From contig PWVE01000165.1 in the NCBI GenBank assembly GCA_003562335.1, positions 1 through 45,540 on the forward strand: a stretch of DNA of 45,540 nucleotides, read 5' to 3'. Below the pieces are notes generated by a model. It was not told where the DNA came from, did not search any database, and saw only the letters and a list, made by a program, of their open reading frames with translations. A program made the translations under genes and the position numbers. This document shows, piece after piece, positions 34,729 through 43,677 of this stretch. The stretch's first letter is position 1; each line of letters begins with the position of its first letter. This stretch comes from PVC group bacterium (GTDB lineage: Bacteria > Verrucomicrobiota > Kiritimatiellia > SLAD01).

Positions 34729-36117
34729 CTAGCCCAGCTCCACGTACGCATTGGTCTCCGGCAGCAGCACGTCCTCGACCAGATTGGCGGCCCGCAAGCG
34801 TTCGGCCAAGGCCTCGCGTTGTGAGGTTTCGCCGTGGGCTAAACAGACGCGCCGCGGTTTAACCGCTTCCACATAGGCCAATAATTCATGGTAATCGGCA
34901 TGCGCACTGAAGGCATCGAGCACCTTGACGTCCGCCTTGCGCTGGAACATGTCGCCGAAAATTTTCACCTCACGCTCCCCTTCCACCAATCGGCGACCGA
35001 GCGTGTGTGCCGCTTGAAAACCGACAATAACCACCGTATTGGCCGGATTCTCAATGCCATGCTTAAGGTGGTGCAAAATCCGCCCGTATTCGCACATTCC
35101 CGAGGCGGCAATCACAATGGCCGGATCCTTGGACTGGGTAAGGGCCTTGGAATCGTTGACGCTGCTGGTGAAGGTGACCCAGTCCGGCCGCATAACCTCA
35201 CCAATCTTGGCCCGCAAACGGTGGAACTCATCGTTCATATACTGGGCGTTGTCGCTGAACACCTGCGTTATCTTGTCCGCCATCGGGCTATCCACATACA
35301 CGGGAATGCGCGGCAACCGCCCGGCGTGTTGCAATGAGGCCAGATGGAAAATGATTTCTTGCGCCCGCTCCAAGGCAAACGAAGGAATCAACACCTTGCC
35401 GCCTTTGTTAATGGTTTCTTCGACCACCTGACACAGCTGGTCATCGGCACCTGCCACCTCACCATGTTCGCGATCCCCGTAGGTGCTTTCCAGCACCAGC
35501 AAGTCAATATCCTGCATGAGCTCCGGGTTGCGCACCAGCGGCAATCCCCGTCGACCCAGATCCACCGCGACGCCCAGCCGTACCTCTTTTCCGCCTTCCC
35601 GCAGCGTAAACACGTTCATGGCGGATCCAAGAATGTGTCCCGCTTCAATAAATGAAACCTCAATACCGGACGCGACAGTAATCGTCTCATAGCCCGTACC
35701 CTTGAACAGCGTGAGCGCAGCTTCAGCATCTTCGGTGGTATACAGCGGGGTGACGGGCTCGGCCCCTTTGCGGTTGGTCTTTTGATTCAGGTAAGCGGCG
35801 TCTTGTTCCTGAATGTGCGCGGCATCCCGCAACATAATGCCGCATAAATCCCGCGTTACCCGCGTCGTGTAAATGGGACCTTGGTAGCCGTGCTTGGCCA
35901 GCATCGGAATCGTACCGGAATGATCAATGTGCGCATGCGACAAGACGACGGCCTCAATGGTGTCCAGCTCGTCGGGCATGGCTTCATTGATTTCGCGCGA
36001 CATTTGACGGCGGCCTTGAAACAATCCAAAGTCCCGCAAGACACGAGAACCGTTCGCCTCGATCAGATACTTCGTACCCGTAACGGTCTCTACGCCACCC
36101 AGAAATTGTATTCGCAT
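34729..36117 (-). CDS. MBL-fold, beta-CASP RNA-processing hydrolase
   Basis: 462 residues. The metallo-beta-lactamase motif HAHIDH is at 61-66, with FIEAGHILGSAMNVF carrying another His, ESTYGDREH the Asp/Glu of beta-CASP, and DAFSAHADYHELLAYVEAVKPRRVCLAHGE the C-terminal RMMBL motif. Bacterial relatives (COG1236, TTHA0252-like) are ribonucleases. It lies divergent from the HhH-GPD gene. Confidence 0.93.
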   Translation of the reverse strand: MRIQFLGGVETVTGTKYLIEANGSRVLRDFGLFQGRRQMSREINEAMPDELDTIEAVVLSHAHIDHSGTIPMLAKHGYQGPIYTTRVTRDLCGIMLRDAAHIQEQDAAYLNQKTNRKGAEPVTPLYTTEDAEAALTLFKGTGYETITVASGIEVSFIEAGHILGSAMNVFTLREGGKEVRLGVAVDLGRRGLPLVRNPELMQDIDLLVLESTYGDREHGEVAGADDQLCQVVEETINKGGKVLIPSFALERAQEIIFHLASLQHAGRLPRIPVYVDSPMADKITQVFSDNAQYMNDEFHRLRAKIGEVMRPDWVTFTSSVNDSKALTQSKDPAIVIAASGMCEYGRILHHLKHGIENPANTVVIVGFQAAHTLGRRLVEGEREVKIFGDMFQRKADVKVLDAFSAHADYHELLAYVEAVKPRRVCLAHGETSQREALAERLRAANLVEDVLLPETNAYVELG

Positions 36118-36165
36118 GTACCCTCCCCTTTGTTACGTTGCTCGCTTGAGCGTAGGGCAATTACG

Positions 36166-36843
36166 ATGGCAAAAACAATGAAAAACAATCCGGCCCCGCT
36201 GGCCAATGTGTATACGGAATTGTGGCGGACGTGGGGTCCCCAACACTGGTGGCCGGGCCGTACGCGTTTTGAAGTGATCGTGGGTGCCATCCTCACCCAA
36301 AACACCGCTTGGTCCAATGTGGAGAAAGCCATCCGGTGCCTACGGGCGGCACGGGCACTGACGCCCCGGCGGTTGCACGCTGCGCCGGTCGACCAAGTGG
36401 CGGAATGGATTCGGCCTGCCGGCTACTTTAACGTAAAAGCGCGGCGCCTGCGGGCCTTCACCACTCTGCTGCACACGCAGTTTAACGGGCAACTCACACG
36501 GCTCTTCGCCTTGGACACGCCCTCGTTACGGCGGGTGTTGTTGTCCGTGAACGGCATTGGCCCGGAGACCGCCGACAGTATCCTCCTGTATGCCGCCAAG
36601 CGCCCGGTATTCGTCGTAGACGCCTATACGCGCCGCATCCTGGCGCGTCACGGCTGGATCGCCCCTGACGCCGACTACGATGCAATCGCACAACTTTTTA
36701 CGAGCCGCCTACCGGCCGACGTAGCACTCTACAACGAATACCACGCGTTGTTGGTACAGTTAGGCAAGACCTATTGCCGCCCAAAACCGGATTGCGCCCA
36801 CTGTCCCTTACGCCATCATACGCCCATCAACAACGGCTGTTGA
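36166..36843 (+). CDS. HhH-GPD DNA glycosylase, endonuclease III-related
   Basis: 225 residues from ATG 36166. VIVGAILTQNTAWSNVEKAI is the first family helix, SVNGIGPETADSILLYAAKRPVFVVDAYTRRI the helix-hairpin-helix and GPD region with D152. Where bifunctional Nth has a Lys, this protein has E134, as in the COG2231/MagIII-like branch, so it should be a monofunctional glycosylase of a damaged base. Cys204, 210, 213 and 225 provide an iron-sulfur set with irregular spacing (C-x5-C-x2-C-x11-C instead of C-x6-C-x2-C-x5-C). The longer reading frame to the left overlaps the opposite-strand gene and was rejected. Confidence 0.92.
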   Translation: MAKTMKNNPAPLANVYTELWRTWGPQHWWPGRTRFEVIVGAILTQNTAWSNVEKAIRCLRAARALTPRRLHAAPVDQVAEWIRPAGYFNVKARRLRAFTTLLHTQFNGQLTRLFALDTPSLRRVLLSVNGIGPETADSILLYAAKRPVFVVDAYTRRILARHGWIAPDADYDAIAQLFTSRLPADVALYNEYHALLVQLGKTYCRPKPDCAHCPLRHHTPINNGC

Positions 36844-36865
36844 ACCGGCTTGCGTTCGGTTTTTT
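36843..36865 (+). terminator. Possible terminator of the HhH-GPD gene
   Basis: AACCG (36843-36847) pairs with CGGTT (36857-36861) and the T-run TTTTTT follows. The stem begins at the last base of the stop codon. Short stem, so moderate confidence. Confidence 0.5.
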
Positions 36866-36917
36866 GCACAAAGCGACCCCATGCGGCATTTTAGCGCACC
36901 ACTGTGGTCTCTGTCGC

Positions 36918-36937
36918 GCCCTTTGCCGACAAAGGGC
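36918..36937. other. Palindromic hairpin between converging genes
   Basis: GCCCTTTG (36918-36925) and CAAAGGGC (36930-36937) form an eight-base stem with a four-base loop. It lies 25 bases after the SRAP stop, on the minus strand, but without a T-run, so it may stabilise or end the mRNA in another way. Confidence 0.45.
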
Positions 36938-36962
36938 TGCGGGCGATCGACTGCGTTAGCAT

Positions 36963-37667
36963 CTAAATCCACGTAGTTTGTTCGGCCACGGATATCCGCT
37001 CCATACAGGCAGGCGTATCGCAGGTCACGCGATTGACTTGCGGAGACACGGGGTAATGTTGCACCTTCACATCCCCGGCCGCCAACAGCGGTTGCAAGTC
37101 GGCGGGCCGGAAGCGCTGATGATCCAGCCAGGCCGCTGTTTCTGATTGCTGTAAAATCAAAGGCATCCGGTCATGAAACGATTGCATGGCATGGTTTGCC
37201 GGGCGTGTAATAATGGTAAAGGTAAAGACTTCCCCGCCTTCGCCATCGCTCCACACGTCCCACAATCCAGCCAAGGCCAGATAAGGCGTGTCCGGCAAAC
37301 AGAAGAAATAGGGTTGCTTGGCCGTCGCACGCCCCTGTGGTACGCGCTTCCACTCGTAAAAACCATTGGCGGGAATCAAACACCGACGATAGCGCAGTGG
37401 ATTACGAAAAGACGGTTTTGCCCACACGGATTCGACACGCGCGTTAATGGGTTTGGATACCATGTGGCCCGGCTTGGTCCATGCCGGAATCAGCCCCCAC
37501 ACCGCCGCCTCCAAGCGCGGACCGTGTCGCCCCTCAACGACCAAGGCCGCCGGCTGGCCCGGTGCCAGGTTATAGCGGGGGCGCCAATCGACCGGCACGT
37601 CCCCGGTCACGCCAAACTGGTCCTGAACCGCCCTCCGTTCGATCTTTTGCACAAACCGACCACACAT
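36963..37667 (-). CDS. SRAP-domain abasic-site protein (YedK/HMCES-like)
   Basis: 234 residues. It starts MCGRF, so Cys2 becomes the catalytic N-terminal residue after Met removal. RYNLAPGQPAALV, the NGFYEWKR Glu, and FHDRMPLIL His are all present. SRAP proteins form a covalent link to abasic sites in single-stranded DNA and protect them. It lies 15 bases behind a small membrane protein gene. Confidence 0.96.
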   Translation of the reverse strand: MCGRFVQKIERRAVQDQFGVTGDVPVDWRPRYNLAPGQPAALVVEGRHGPRLEAAVWGLIPAWTKPGHMVSKPINARVESVWAKPSFRNPLRYRRCLIPANGFYEWKRVPQGRATAKQPYFFCLPDTPYLALAGLWDVWSDGEGGEVFTFTIITRPANHAMQSFHDRMPLILQQSETAAWLDHQRFRPADLQPLLAAGDVKVQHYPVSPQVNRVTCDTPACMERISVAEQTTWI

Positions 37668-37682
37668 CGTGCGACCAGCCGC

Positions 37683-37997
37683 TTAGCGCGGATCCCGTTC
37701 CGTGAACTCGGCGTCGATATAGTCGCCACGAGCGGCCGGGCGATCAGCTTCGGCGGCCTCTTCCATCCGACGCCACTGTCGACGCAACCAGGCCAAACGA
37801 ATAGCGATGACCACCCCACCCACGGCCACCACCCCGAGGACCGCCAGAAATACAAAAAAACCGAGAAAAGCCGCTAAGGTCAGGACCAGCAACGAGCCCA
37901 CCGCACCTGCTATCCGCAAAAGCATATTCGGCGGCTTGCCCGGCAGCCCATAATCGACGCGATAATGATAATTTACAGGTGACATTATCCGTACCAT
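37683..37997 (-). CDS. Small membrane protein of unknown function
   Basis: 104 residues; ATG 37997, with ATG 37985 as a possible start. It has two adjacent hydrophobic segments (about LLRIAGAVGSLLVLTLAAFLG and FFVFLAVLGVVAVGGVVIAI), then a basic and acidic tail (RLAWLRRQWRRMEEAAEADRP). No family recognised. It precedes the SRAP gene and may share its transcript. Confidence 0.65.
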   Translation of the reverse strand: MVRIMSPVNYHYRVDYGLPGKPPNMLLRIAGAVGSLLVLTLAAFLGFFVFLAVLGVVAVGGVVIAIRLAWLRRQWRRMEEAAEADRPAARGDYIDAEFTERDPR

Positions 37998-38090
37998 AAG
38001 TCATTCCACGCCCTGTGGCCAACAAAAAGTGAGGCGGGCAACCGGCCATTTCCCTTGCGTCGCGGGGTAAAGATTGCCACAGTGCCCGGC

Positions 38091-39515
38091 ATGAACGAAT
38101 CCCTTACACCCCAATTCAACCCGATCCGCGCACGCTTGCAGGAAGCCAAAGCGCCCGCGTTATTGGTCCGCCAATTTGAAGCCGCCTTTCAGCAACTGCT
38201 GAGCGCGGATGCGCTGACCCTGCCTGAGCAACAGATCGAGCCTATTACCGCACTACCCGCGCTCGATGACTGGGCCGCCTACACCCAGGCAGGTCAATCG
38301 CTGTATGGTCAAACGGCTCTGATCAAACTGAACGGGGGGTTGGGAACCAGCATGGGGCTGGAACGCGCCAAATCGCTCTTGCCGGCCAAAAACGGCTTAA
38401 CGTTCCTCGACATCATTGTGCGACAGGTGCTGCGACTGCGGGAACGCACCGGAGCGTCCATTCCGCTGATTTTAATGAACAGCTTTTCGACACAATCTGA
38501 TTCGCTGTCGTTATTGGCAAACTATCCGGAGTTGACGGCGGGGCAAGACGATATCCCCTTTGATTTCCTGCAAAACCGCGTACCTAAACTGCTGGCCGAT
38601 ACCTATGCCCCAGCCTTTTCCGCCGAGCGGCCCGCACTCACTTGGTGCCCGCCGGGACATGGCGATATCTATGTCTGCCTGCAAACGACAGGTTTGCTGG
38701 ATCAATTGCGGGCAAAAGGCTATCGCTACGTATTCGTGTCCAACGCCGACAACCTGGGTGCCGTCGCAGACACCCGCATACTGGGATACATGGCCGAGCA
38801 CCAGATTCCCTTCGTCATGGAAGCCACGCGCAGGACCACGGCGGACCGCAAGGGGGGGCACTTGGCCCGTGCCAAAACCGGCGGCCTACTATTGCGGGAA
38901 TCCGCACAATGCCCACCGGAAGACAAAGACCGGTTTCAAGATATTACCCACCACCGTTACTTCAACACAAACAACTGCTGGATCGACTTGGATCAGTTGC
39001 AGGCCTTTCTGGCCCCACGCGAAGGGATCATGCCCTTACCGGTAATGGTGAATCGCAAGACCCTTGACCCACGGGATGACCGGTCGCCAGCGGTGCTGCA
39101 ACTGGAAACGGCCATGGGAGCCGCCCTAGGCGCTATCCCTAACGCCACAGCGGTTGACGTGCCCCGCAGTCGCTTCGCCCCGGTCAAGACCACCAATGAT
39201 TTATTGGCCCTGTGGTCGGATTATCTGGCAATGGATGAGGATTATCAGATTAGCCCGGCACCCGACCGCCAACATCCGAATCTCGATATCCAATTGGATT
39301 CAACTCATTACCGCCTAATCGACGCGTTTACCGCCCGCTTTCCTCATGGTGCACCTTCGTTAAAGAACTGTGCGCTACTGCGGGTCGAAGGCGACATCGA
39401 ATTTGGAACGCAGGTGCAGTGTCACGGCACGGTGCACTGCCAGAATCCACACCATAATCGCGCAGGCATCGCAGACGGTGCGGTATTGGAGGGTGAAGTC
39501 ACTGTTGTGGATTGA
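38091..39515 (+). CDS. UTP-glucose-1-phosphate uridylyltransferase, eukaryotic-type
   Basis: 474 residues, the UDPGP type-1 family (~470-500 aa) rather than the short bacterial GalU (~300). LIKLNGGLGTSMGLERAKSLLPAKNG is the nucleotide-binding loop, SNADNLGAV the metal/nucleotide strand, and NTNNCWIDLDQL a further family motif. It makes UDP-glucose from UTP and glucose 1-phosphate. The C-terminal part (ALLRVEGDIEFGTQVQCHGTVHC) is a left-handed beta-helix. ATG 38091 matches the family start. The VTT protein begins 34 bases later. UDP-GlcNAc or UDP-sugar pyrophosphorylases of the same superfamily are less likely. Confidence 0.92.
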   Translation: MNESLTPQFNPIRARLQEAKAPALLVRQFEAAFQQLLSADALTLPEQQIEPITALPALDDWAAYTQAGQSLYGQTALIKLNGGLGTSMGLERAKSLLPAKNGLTFLDIIVRQVLRLRERTGASIPLILMNSFSTQSDSLSLLANYPELTAGQDDIPFDFLQNRVPKLLADTYAPAFSAERPALTWCPPGHGDIYVCLQTTGLLDQLRAKGYRYVFVSNADNLGAVADTRILGYMAEHQIPFVMEATRRTTADRKGGHLARAKTGGLLLRESAQCPPEDKDRFQDITHHRYFNTNNCWIDLDQLQAFLAPREGIMPLPVMVNRKTLDPRDDRSPAVLQLETAMGAALGAIPNATAVDVPRSRFAPVKTTNDLLALWSDYLAMDEDYQISPAPDRQHPNLDIQLDSTHYRLIDAFTARFPHGAPSLKNCALLRVEGDIEFGTQVQCHGTVHCQNPHHNRAGIADGAVLEGEVTVVD

Positions 39516-39549
39516 GTTCGGCTGCAGGGCTCTTCCCTTTTACAAGCTT

Positions 39550-40089
39550 ATGGTGTTGGGTACTTTTTTAAATCGCATTCCCCGGTGGGCTATTGCCGCT
39601 GGCAGCATGTTGGCAGGGATCGCTATCCTGTCGCTTGCATGGCGGTATACACTGACCACCGAAGAAGCCACCACCCTGCCCGTTTTTGCCTGGGTACACT
39701 TTGCGGGCTACCTATTTTTCATCATTTCCCCGGTTGAATTACTGTACGCGCATATGCTGACTGCGTCGCAACCCTTTACAGGGCTATTTCTCACTGCGGT
39801 AAGCACGGCGCTACTGGCACAGACCATCGATTACGCCATCGGTTATGCGTTCAGTAGCCGCGTAATCGATCGTGTGCTTGGACCACGCAAATATAAACGG
39901 TATATGCGGCGTATCGACCGTTACGGGGGCATGACCATCTTTTTCTTCTGCTTATTACCTTTGTCTTCACCCATCGTGGTGTTGGTAGCCGGGATCATGC
40001 GTTATCCATTGCGCTGGGTGTTCTTGTTCAGCACACTGGGATTGTCACTGAAATATGCTTTTATCGGGGTGCTTCAGGCTTGGAGTTAG
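39550..40089 (+). CDS. VTT-domain (DedA-like) membrane protein
   Basis: 179 residues with about four to five hydrophobic segments. The C-terminal half reads GGMTIFFFCLLPLSSPIVVLVAGIMRYPLRWVFLF, like the YqaA/DedA VTT domain seen in lipid scramblase-related proteins. ATG 39550 is used; the frame to the left overlaps the UGPase gene. The end overlaps the converging gmhA-like gene by 29 bases. Role in the membrane uncertain. Confidence 0.75.
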   Translation: MVLGTFLNRIPRWAIAAGSMLAGIAILSLAWRYTLTTEEATTLPVFAWVHFAGYLFFIISPVELLYAHMLTASQPFTGLFLTAVSTALLAQTIDYAIGYAFSSRVIDRVLGPRKYKRYMRRIDRYGGMTIFFFCLLPLSSPIVVLVAGIMRYPLRWVFLFSTLGLSLKYAFIGVLQAWS

Positions 40090-40717
40090 CCTCCAGCGCC
40101 GCTTCCAGCGCCAAGGATAGCGCATGATAGATGGGAAGATGCAACTCCTGTATGCGGTAGGTTACGTCTTCCGGCACTCGAATACAGCAATCGCACAAAT
40201 CCTTTAAGTGGCCGCCTGAACGCCCGCTCAGCCCGAGCACCGACACCCCCCGCGCGCGGGCCGCATGGGCCGCATGGCAAACATTCGCCGCGTTTCCTGA
40301 AGTGGAAATCGTGATCAGCACATCGCCCGGTCGTGCCAAGACCCAAACCAATTGCGCGAACACATATTCGTCATCTACGTCGTTGGCAAAAGCTGAACGT
40401 AGTGCCGTAAATCCGGTCAACGGTATGGCCCGCATGCCGGGCTGCAAGGTTTTAGCTAAGGGATCCGGCAAACGCGCCTGTTCAGCTTCCGCCAATGAGC
40501 GCGGATGGGAGAAGCTCTTCAGTAATTCCCCCGCCCAATGTTCGCAATCGGCCGCACTGCCCCCATTGCCGCATAGCCATAGGGTGCCGTCGCTTTGCAC
40601 ACATTGCCACAGCAACCCCAAGGCCGTCTCCAGTTCGCGCTGCAACCCCGCACAGGCCGGGTAGCGTTCGATTAAATCAAGCAAGGGCTCACGTGAATTG
40701 TTCATATCCCACTTCAT
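40061..40717 (-). CDS. SIS-domain protein, phosphoheptose isomerase-like
   Basis: 218 residues. LWLCGNGGSAADCEHWAGELLKSF is the GmhA phosphate-binding loop, and VLITISTSGNAANVCHAAHAARARGVSVLGLSG is the second SIS motif. GmhA turns sedoheptulose 7-phosphate into D-glycero-manno-heptose 7-phosphate, a precursor of LPS heptose or S-layer sugars. The N-terminal 30 residues differ from E. coli GmhA. ATG 40717 follows AAAGGAT; ATG 40705 is possible. It is monocistronic, facing the UGPase/VTT pair. Confidence 0.88.
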   Translation of the reverse strand: MKWDMNNSREPLLDLIERYPACAGLQRELETALGLLWQCVQSDGTLWLCGNGGSAADCEHWAGELLKSFSHPRSLAEAEQARLPDPLAKTLQPGMRAIPLTGFTALRSAFANDVDDEYVFAQLVWVLARPGDVLITISTSGNAANVCHAAHAARARGVSVLGLSGRSGGHLKDLCDCCIRVPEDVTYRIQELHLPIYHALSLALEAALEANSKPEAPR

Positions 40718-40752
40718 ATCCTTTTAACGTCCATAAGACAATTCCAGAATGC

Positions 40753-40785
40753 AAAACGCCCCGACGATCGGAACTCGCCGGGGCG
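40753..40785 (-). terminator. Rho-independent terminator of the redoxin gene
   Basis: CGCCCCGACGA (40757-40767) and TCGCCGGGGCG (40775-40785) pair over eleven positions with one mismatch. On the minus strand the stem is followed by TTTT. It is 32 bases after the redoxin stop. Confidence 0.85.
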
Positions 40786-40816
40786 CGTCATGCATTCAAC
40801 TTGTCGGTCGTACAAT

Positions 40817-41431
40817 TTAGTACTTCACCGAGCAACCATAGGCCCGTGTGGTCGGCGTCGCGACTTCTTCGCCAGCCATCGCGGCAGTCAGTGCCGACAC
40901 CACATAGTTTTCGGCGCGTTCAATATCCGCCGGGTTAGCCGACCGGATGCTGTCTATTGCGCCATGGTAGATCAACACGCCATCCGGATTGATCACGTAC
41001 ATTTCAGGCGTGACCCGCGCCCCATACAGCCGCCCCACATCGCCGGACGGATCGTACACGTACGCCGTGGCATTGGCTCCGCTATCCGCAACCAGATAAC
41101 GCGCCTCCTGCGGGGTGTGATACCCTTGCTGACCTTCGCGTGAAGAGCAGATGGTCAACCAAATCACGCCCTTTTCGGTATATTCTTCCTGCAGGCGCTG
41201 CATTTCGCCCGCATCATAGAATTTGCGGACGAAGGGACAACCGGAATTGACCCATTCCAATACCACAAACTTGCCCTCGAAATCAGACAACGAGACCTCA
41301 TTACCCTCAATGTCCGTCGCGGTAAAGTTCGGGGCCGGTTCGCCCACCGTAACCGCAGCCTGTACGCTTATGGCTGAACAAACCGCCACACTTAACGCGA
41401 TTCCACCAAGTAGCTTACTTATCTTACGCAT
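40817..41431 (-). CDS. Secreted redoxin, AhpC/TSA-like
   Basis: 204 residues. Signal peptide (LLGGIALSVAVCSAISVQA), then AAVTVGEPAPNFTATDIEGNEVSLSDFEGKFVVLEWVNSGCPFVRKFYDA. Cys sits in GCPFVRK, a single-Cys place where CxxC would be in thioredoxins. This is the 'redoxin domain, thioredoxin family' group found in many Gram-negative bacteria. A C-terminal Cys (YGCSVKY) could be a resolving partner. GGAGG precedes the start. It is behind the dsbD-like gene, which may deliver its electrons. Confidence 0.9.
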   Translation of the reverse strand: MRKISKLLGGIALSVAVCSAISVQAAVTVGEPAPNFTATDIEGNEVSLSDFEGKFVVLEWVNSGCPFVRKFYDAGEMQRLQEEYTEKGVIWLTICSSREGQQGYHTPQEARYLVADSGANATAYVYDPSGDVGRLYGARVTPEMYVINPDGVLIYHGAIDSIRSANPADIERAENYVVSALTAAMAGEEVATPTTRAYGCSVKY

Positions 41432-41465
41432 ACTATTTCCTCCACTTACTATCCGCCATTCATTG

Positions 41466-41499
41466 AGAGGGCTCGGCCGACGGTATTCCGTAGCCCTCT
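41466..41499. other. Intercistronic hairpin between the dsbD-like and redoxin genes
   Basis: AGAGGGCT and AGCCCTCT (the latter ending at 41499) form an eight-base stem that encloses ACGG-TATT-CCGT, a second stem. The T-run lies on the plus-strand side, so on the minus strand it is more likely an mRNA-stabilising or partial-attenuation structure than a terminator. Confidence 0.5.
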
Positions 41500-41520
41500 T
41501 TTCTACAACATGCCAACCCT

Positions 41521-43677
41521 TTAGGGCAGCTCCTCCAATGCCCGTATCACTAAGCCGGGCCGTAACATTTCAGGTAACGTGACCGGTTCCGCATCAGGAT
41601 CCGCAGCATATAAGACATAGAACGGAATGCTGCTGCGTCCATATCCAGCCAGCACCTCTTCGATCATACTGTCGCGCTGCGTCCAATCGGCCTTCAACGG
41701 GACCACCCCGTGTTCTTCAAAGGCCCTGATCACGCGGGCTGTCGAGAAGGTCAAGCGTTCGTTGACCTGACAAACCGTACACCAGGCGGCCGTAAAGTTA
41801 ATGAAGAAGGGGGTGCCGCTTTCCCGCAGCTCCGCGTAACGTTCCGGCGTGAACGTCTCCCAAGGCATCCCATCGGCACGATCGCCTACCGCCGTGTCCC
41901 CTTCCACTGGTGACACCAAACGCAAGCCGCCGATGCCGACCGCCAGGCCCCCTAGCATAAAAATTACGGCCAACGTACGTCCCGTGAAGCGCACACGCGG
42001 TTCTCGTGAGATGACGCCCCAGCGGCCGAGAATCCATGCGCCGATTCCCACTGCGGTGGCGGCATAGATAAACAACATCAGGCCCGTACCCCCCGTCATC
42101 GTTTCCAGCACTTTTATCAGGTACACGACAAACAGTAGGAACACCCAGCCCAGAGCCTGTTTGAAAGATTCCATCCAAGGACCGGGTTTGGGGATGCGTG
42201 CCAACCAACTAGGGAAAGCGGACAACAAGACGTACGGGAAGGCCATGCCAACCCCCAATAGCGTGAAAATAGCCATCGCTTCCGCTGCGGACAAGGTCAA
42301 CGCATACCCCAATGCGGCCCCCATGAAGGGTGCCGTACACGGAGTAGCAATCAACGTGGCCACCGCCCCGCTAAAAAAGGACCCGACGCCTCCGGACGCG
42401 TTGCTGGCTTTTTGCCCCAGCCCCATCCAGGAAGTACCTACTTCAAACACGCCGAAGAGGTTGAGGCCCAGCAGGAAGAAAAGTATCGAGATGACAAACA
42501 GAAATAGTGGTGACTGCAGATGGAACCCCCACCCCAGTTGTTCGCCCCCAGCCCGCAACGCAATCAAGAGGCCGGCCAAGACCCAGAACGAGACCACAAT
42601 CCCCAAACCAAACAACAGTCCATGCTTGAGGACTTGGGCGGGGGACTCCTCGGCTTGCTGAACAAAAGCCATAATTTTCATGGAAATGACGGGAAACACG
42701 CAGGGCATCAAATTAAGGATAATCCCGCCCAAGAAAGCGAACAATAGGGCTAAGCCCAATCCCATCCCCTCTTCCGCAGGCGGCATAACGGTTCCCGCAG
42801 GCGAGGGCGGCGGACTATCGCTGACAGGCGCTTCAACCCACAGCGCGCGCTCTGTTGGATGTGACCCCCAACTCTCCTCACTAACCAATACGCCACGCAG
42901 GGTTTCGATTTCTTGATCAAAGCGCCGGTCACGCTGCACCGTGAAGGCGTAACCGCCATCGATCGCGCGCCAATCCGGGTCCTCACCGTATAAAAACAAT
43001 TCCGGGTCGCGCGCGAAAAATACCGGATCGTCGTCCGGTTCCTCCCAGCCTTCTGGAGGAATGGCCCACACCTCCAATGCATCCCCTTTCACAAAAGCCT
43101 CAAACACCCAACCCGCATCGGTTAGTGGCCACTCACGGCGGGCTTGATCAAAGACCTCACGCCACTCCTCGTTTACCTGGGATTCTGCGGCCACCGGCAC
43201 CTGTAATGAGAAAGCTGCACTCCCAGGGATGCACTCCTCCTTGCACTCCAGCCAATCAACTTCGGCTTGTAAGTTGAGTGTTTCGCCAGGTGCCCAATCC
43301 GCCGCCACCTCAATGGGCACCATCAACAGCACATCACGTTCAAACCCATAGGTAACGAGGGGCCCCATGGCTAATTTTTCAGGATACGGCCAGTGAATTT
43401 CACCGGCCGTGACGCCGTCCGGCAACTCCCAAAGAATCATGGTCTCGAGGCCAGAGTCGGCTGGGTTAATCCAGTAGGTGTGCCAATGCGGTGCATGCTG
43501 TAGATGTACACCCACCCAGAAAGTCGACCCGGGCTCAATGGCCGCCTTTTCACTAACCAAACGGGCCTCCACGTGCTCGGATCGCCCTATTTCACTAACC
43601 GCAGCGCCAACAGCACCCCCCCATAAAAAAGCGGCAGCCATCACCGCGATTGTTCGCGACATAAATCTATAGAACAT
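41521..43677 (-). CDS. DsbD/ScsB-like thiol:disulfide transporter
   Basis: 718 residues. A signal peptide (MSRTIAVMAAAFLWGGAVGA) leads into an N-terminal periplasmic domain (to ~290) with the Cys pair in DWLECKEECIPGSA. A membrane domain of eight helices follows, with its two redox Cys in NLMPCVFPVIS and ATPCTAPFMGAALG. The C-terminal domain is thioredoxin-like with FTAAWCTVCQVNE. It passes electrons from cytoplasmic thioredoxin across the membrane to envelope proteins. GGAGGG precedes ATG 43677. Its companion is the secreted redoxin 89 bases downstream, perhaps its substrate. Confidence 0.94.
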   Translation of the reverse strand: MFYRFMSRTIAVMAAAFLWGGAVGAAVSEIGRSEHVEARLVSEKAAIEPGSTFWVGVHLQHAPHWHTYWINPADSGLETMILWELPDGVTAGEIHWPYPEKLAMGPLVTYGFERDVLLMVPIEVAADWAPGETLNLQAEVDWLECKEECIPGSAAFSLQVPVAAESQVNEEWREVFDQARREWPLTDAGWVFEAFVKGDALEVWAIPPEGWEEPDDDPVFFARDPELFLYGEDPDWRAIDGGYAFTVQRDRRFDQEIETLRGVLVSEESWGSHPTERALWVEAPVSDSPPPSPAGTVMPPAEEGMGLGLALLFAFLGGIILNLMPCVFPVISMKIMAFVQQAEESPAQVLKHGLLFGLGIVVSFWVLAGLLIALRAGGEQLGWGFHLQSPLFLFVISILFFLLGLNLFGVFEVGTSWMGLGQKASNASGGVGSFFSGAVATLIATPCTAPFMGAALGYALTLSAAEAMAIFTLLGVGMAFPYVLLSAFPSWLARIPKPGPWMESFKQALGWVFLLFVVYLIKVLETMTGGTGLMLFIYAATAVGIGAWILGRWGVISREPRVRFTGRTLAVIFMLGGLAVGIGGLRLVSPVEGDTAVGDRADGMPWETFTPERYAELRESGTPFFINFTAAWCTVCQVNERLTFSTARVIRAFEEHGVVPLKADWTQRDSMIEEVLAGYGRSSIPFYVLYAADPDAEPVTLPEMLRPGLVIRALEELP

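Noticed and set aside
35881-36165. Upstream extension of the HhH-GPD gene
   Set aside because: Runs antisense through the beta-CASP gene; family homology starts after ATG 36166.
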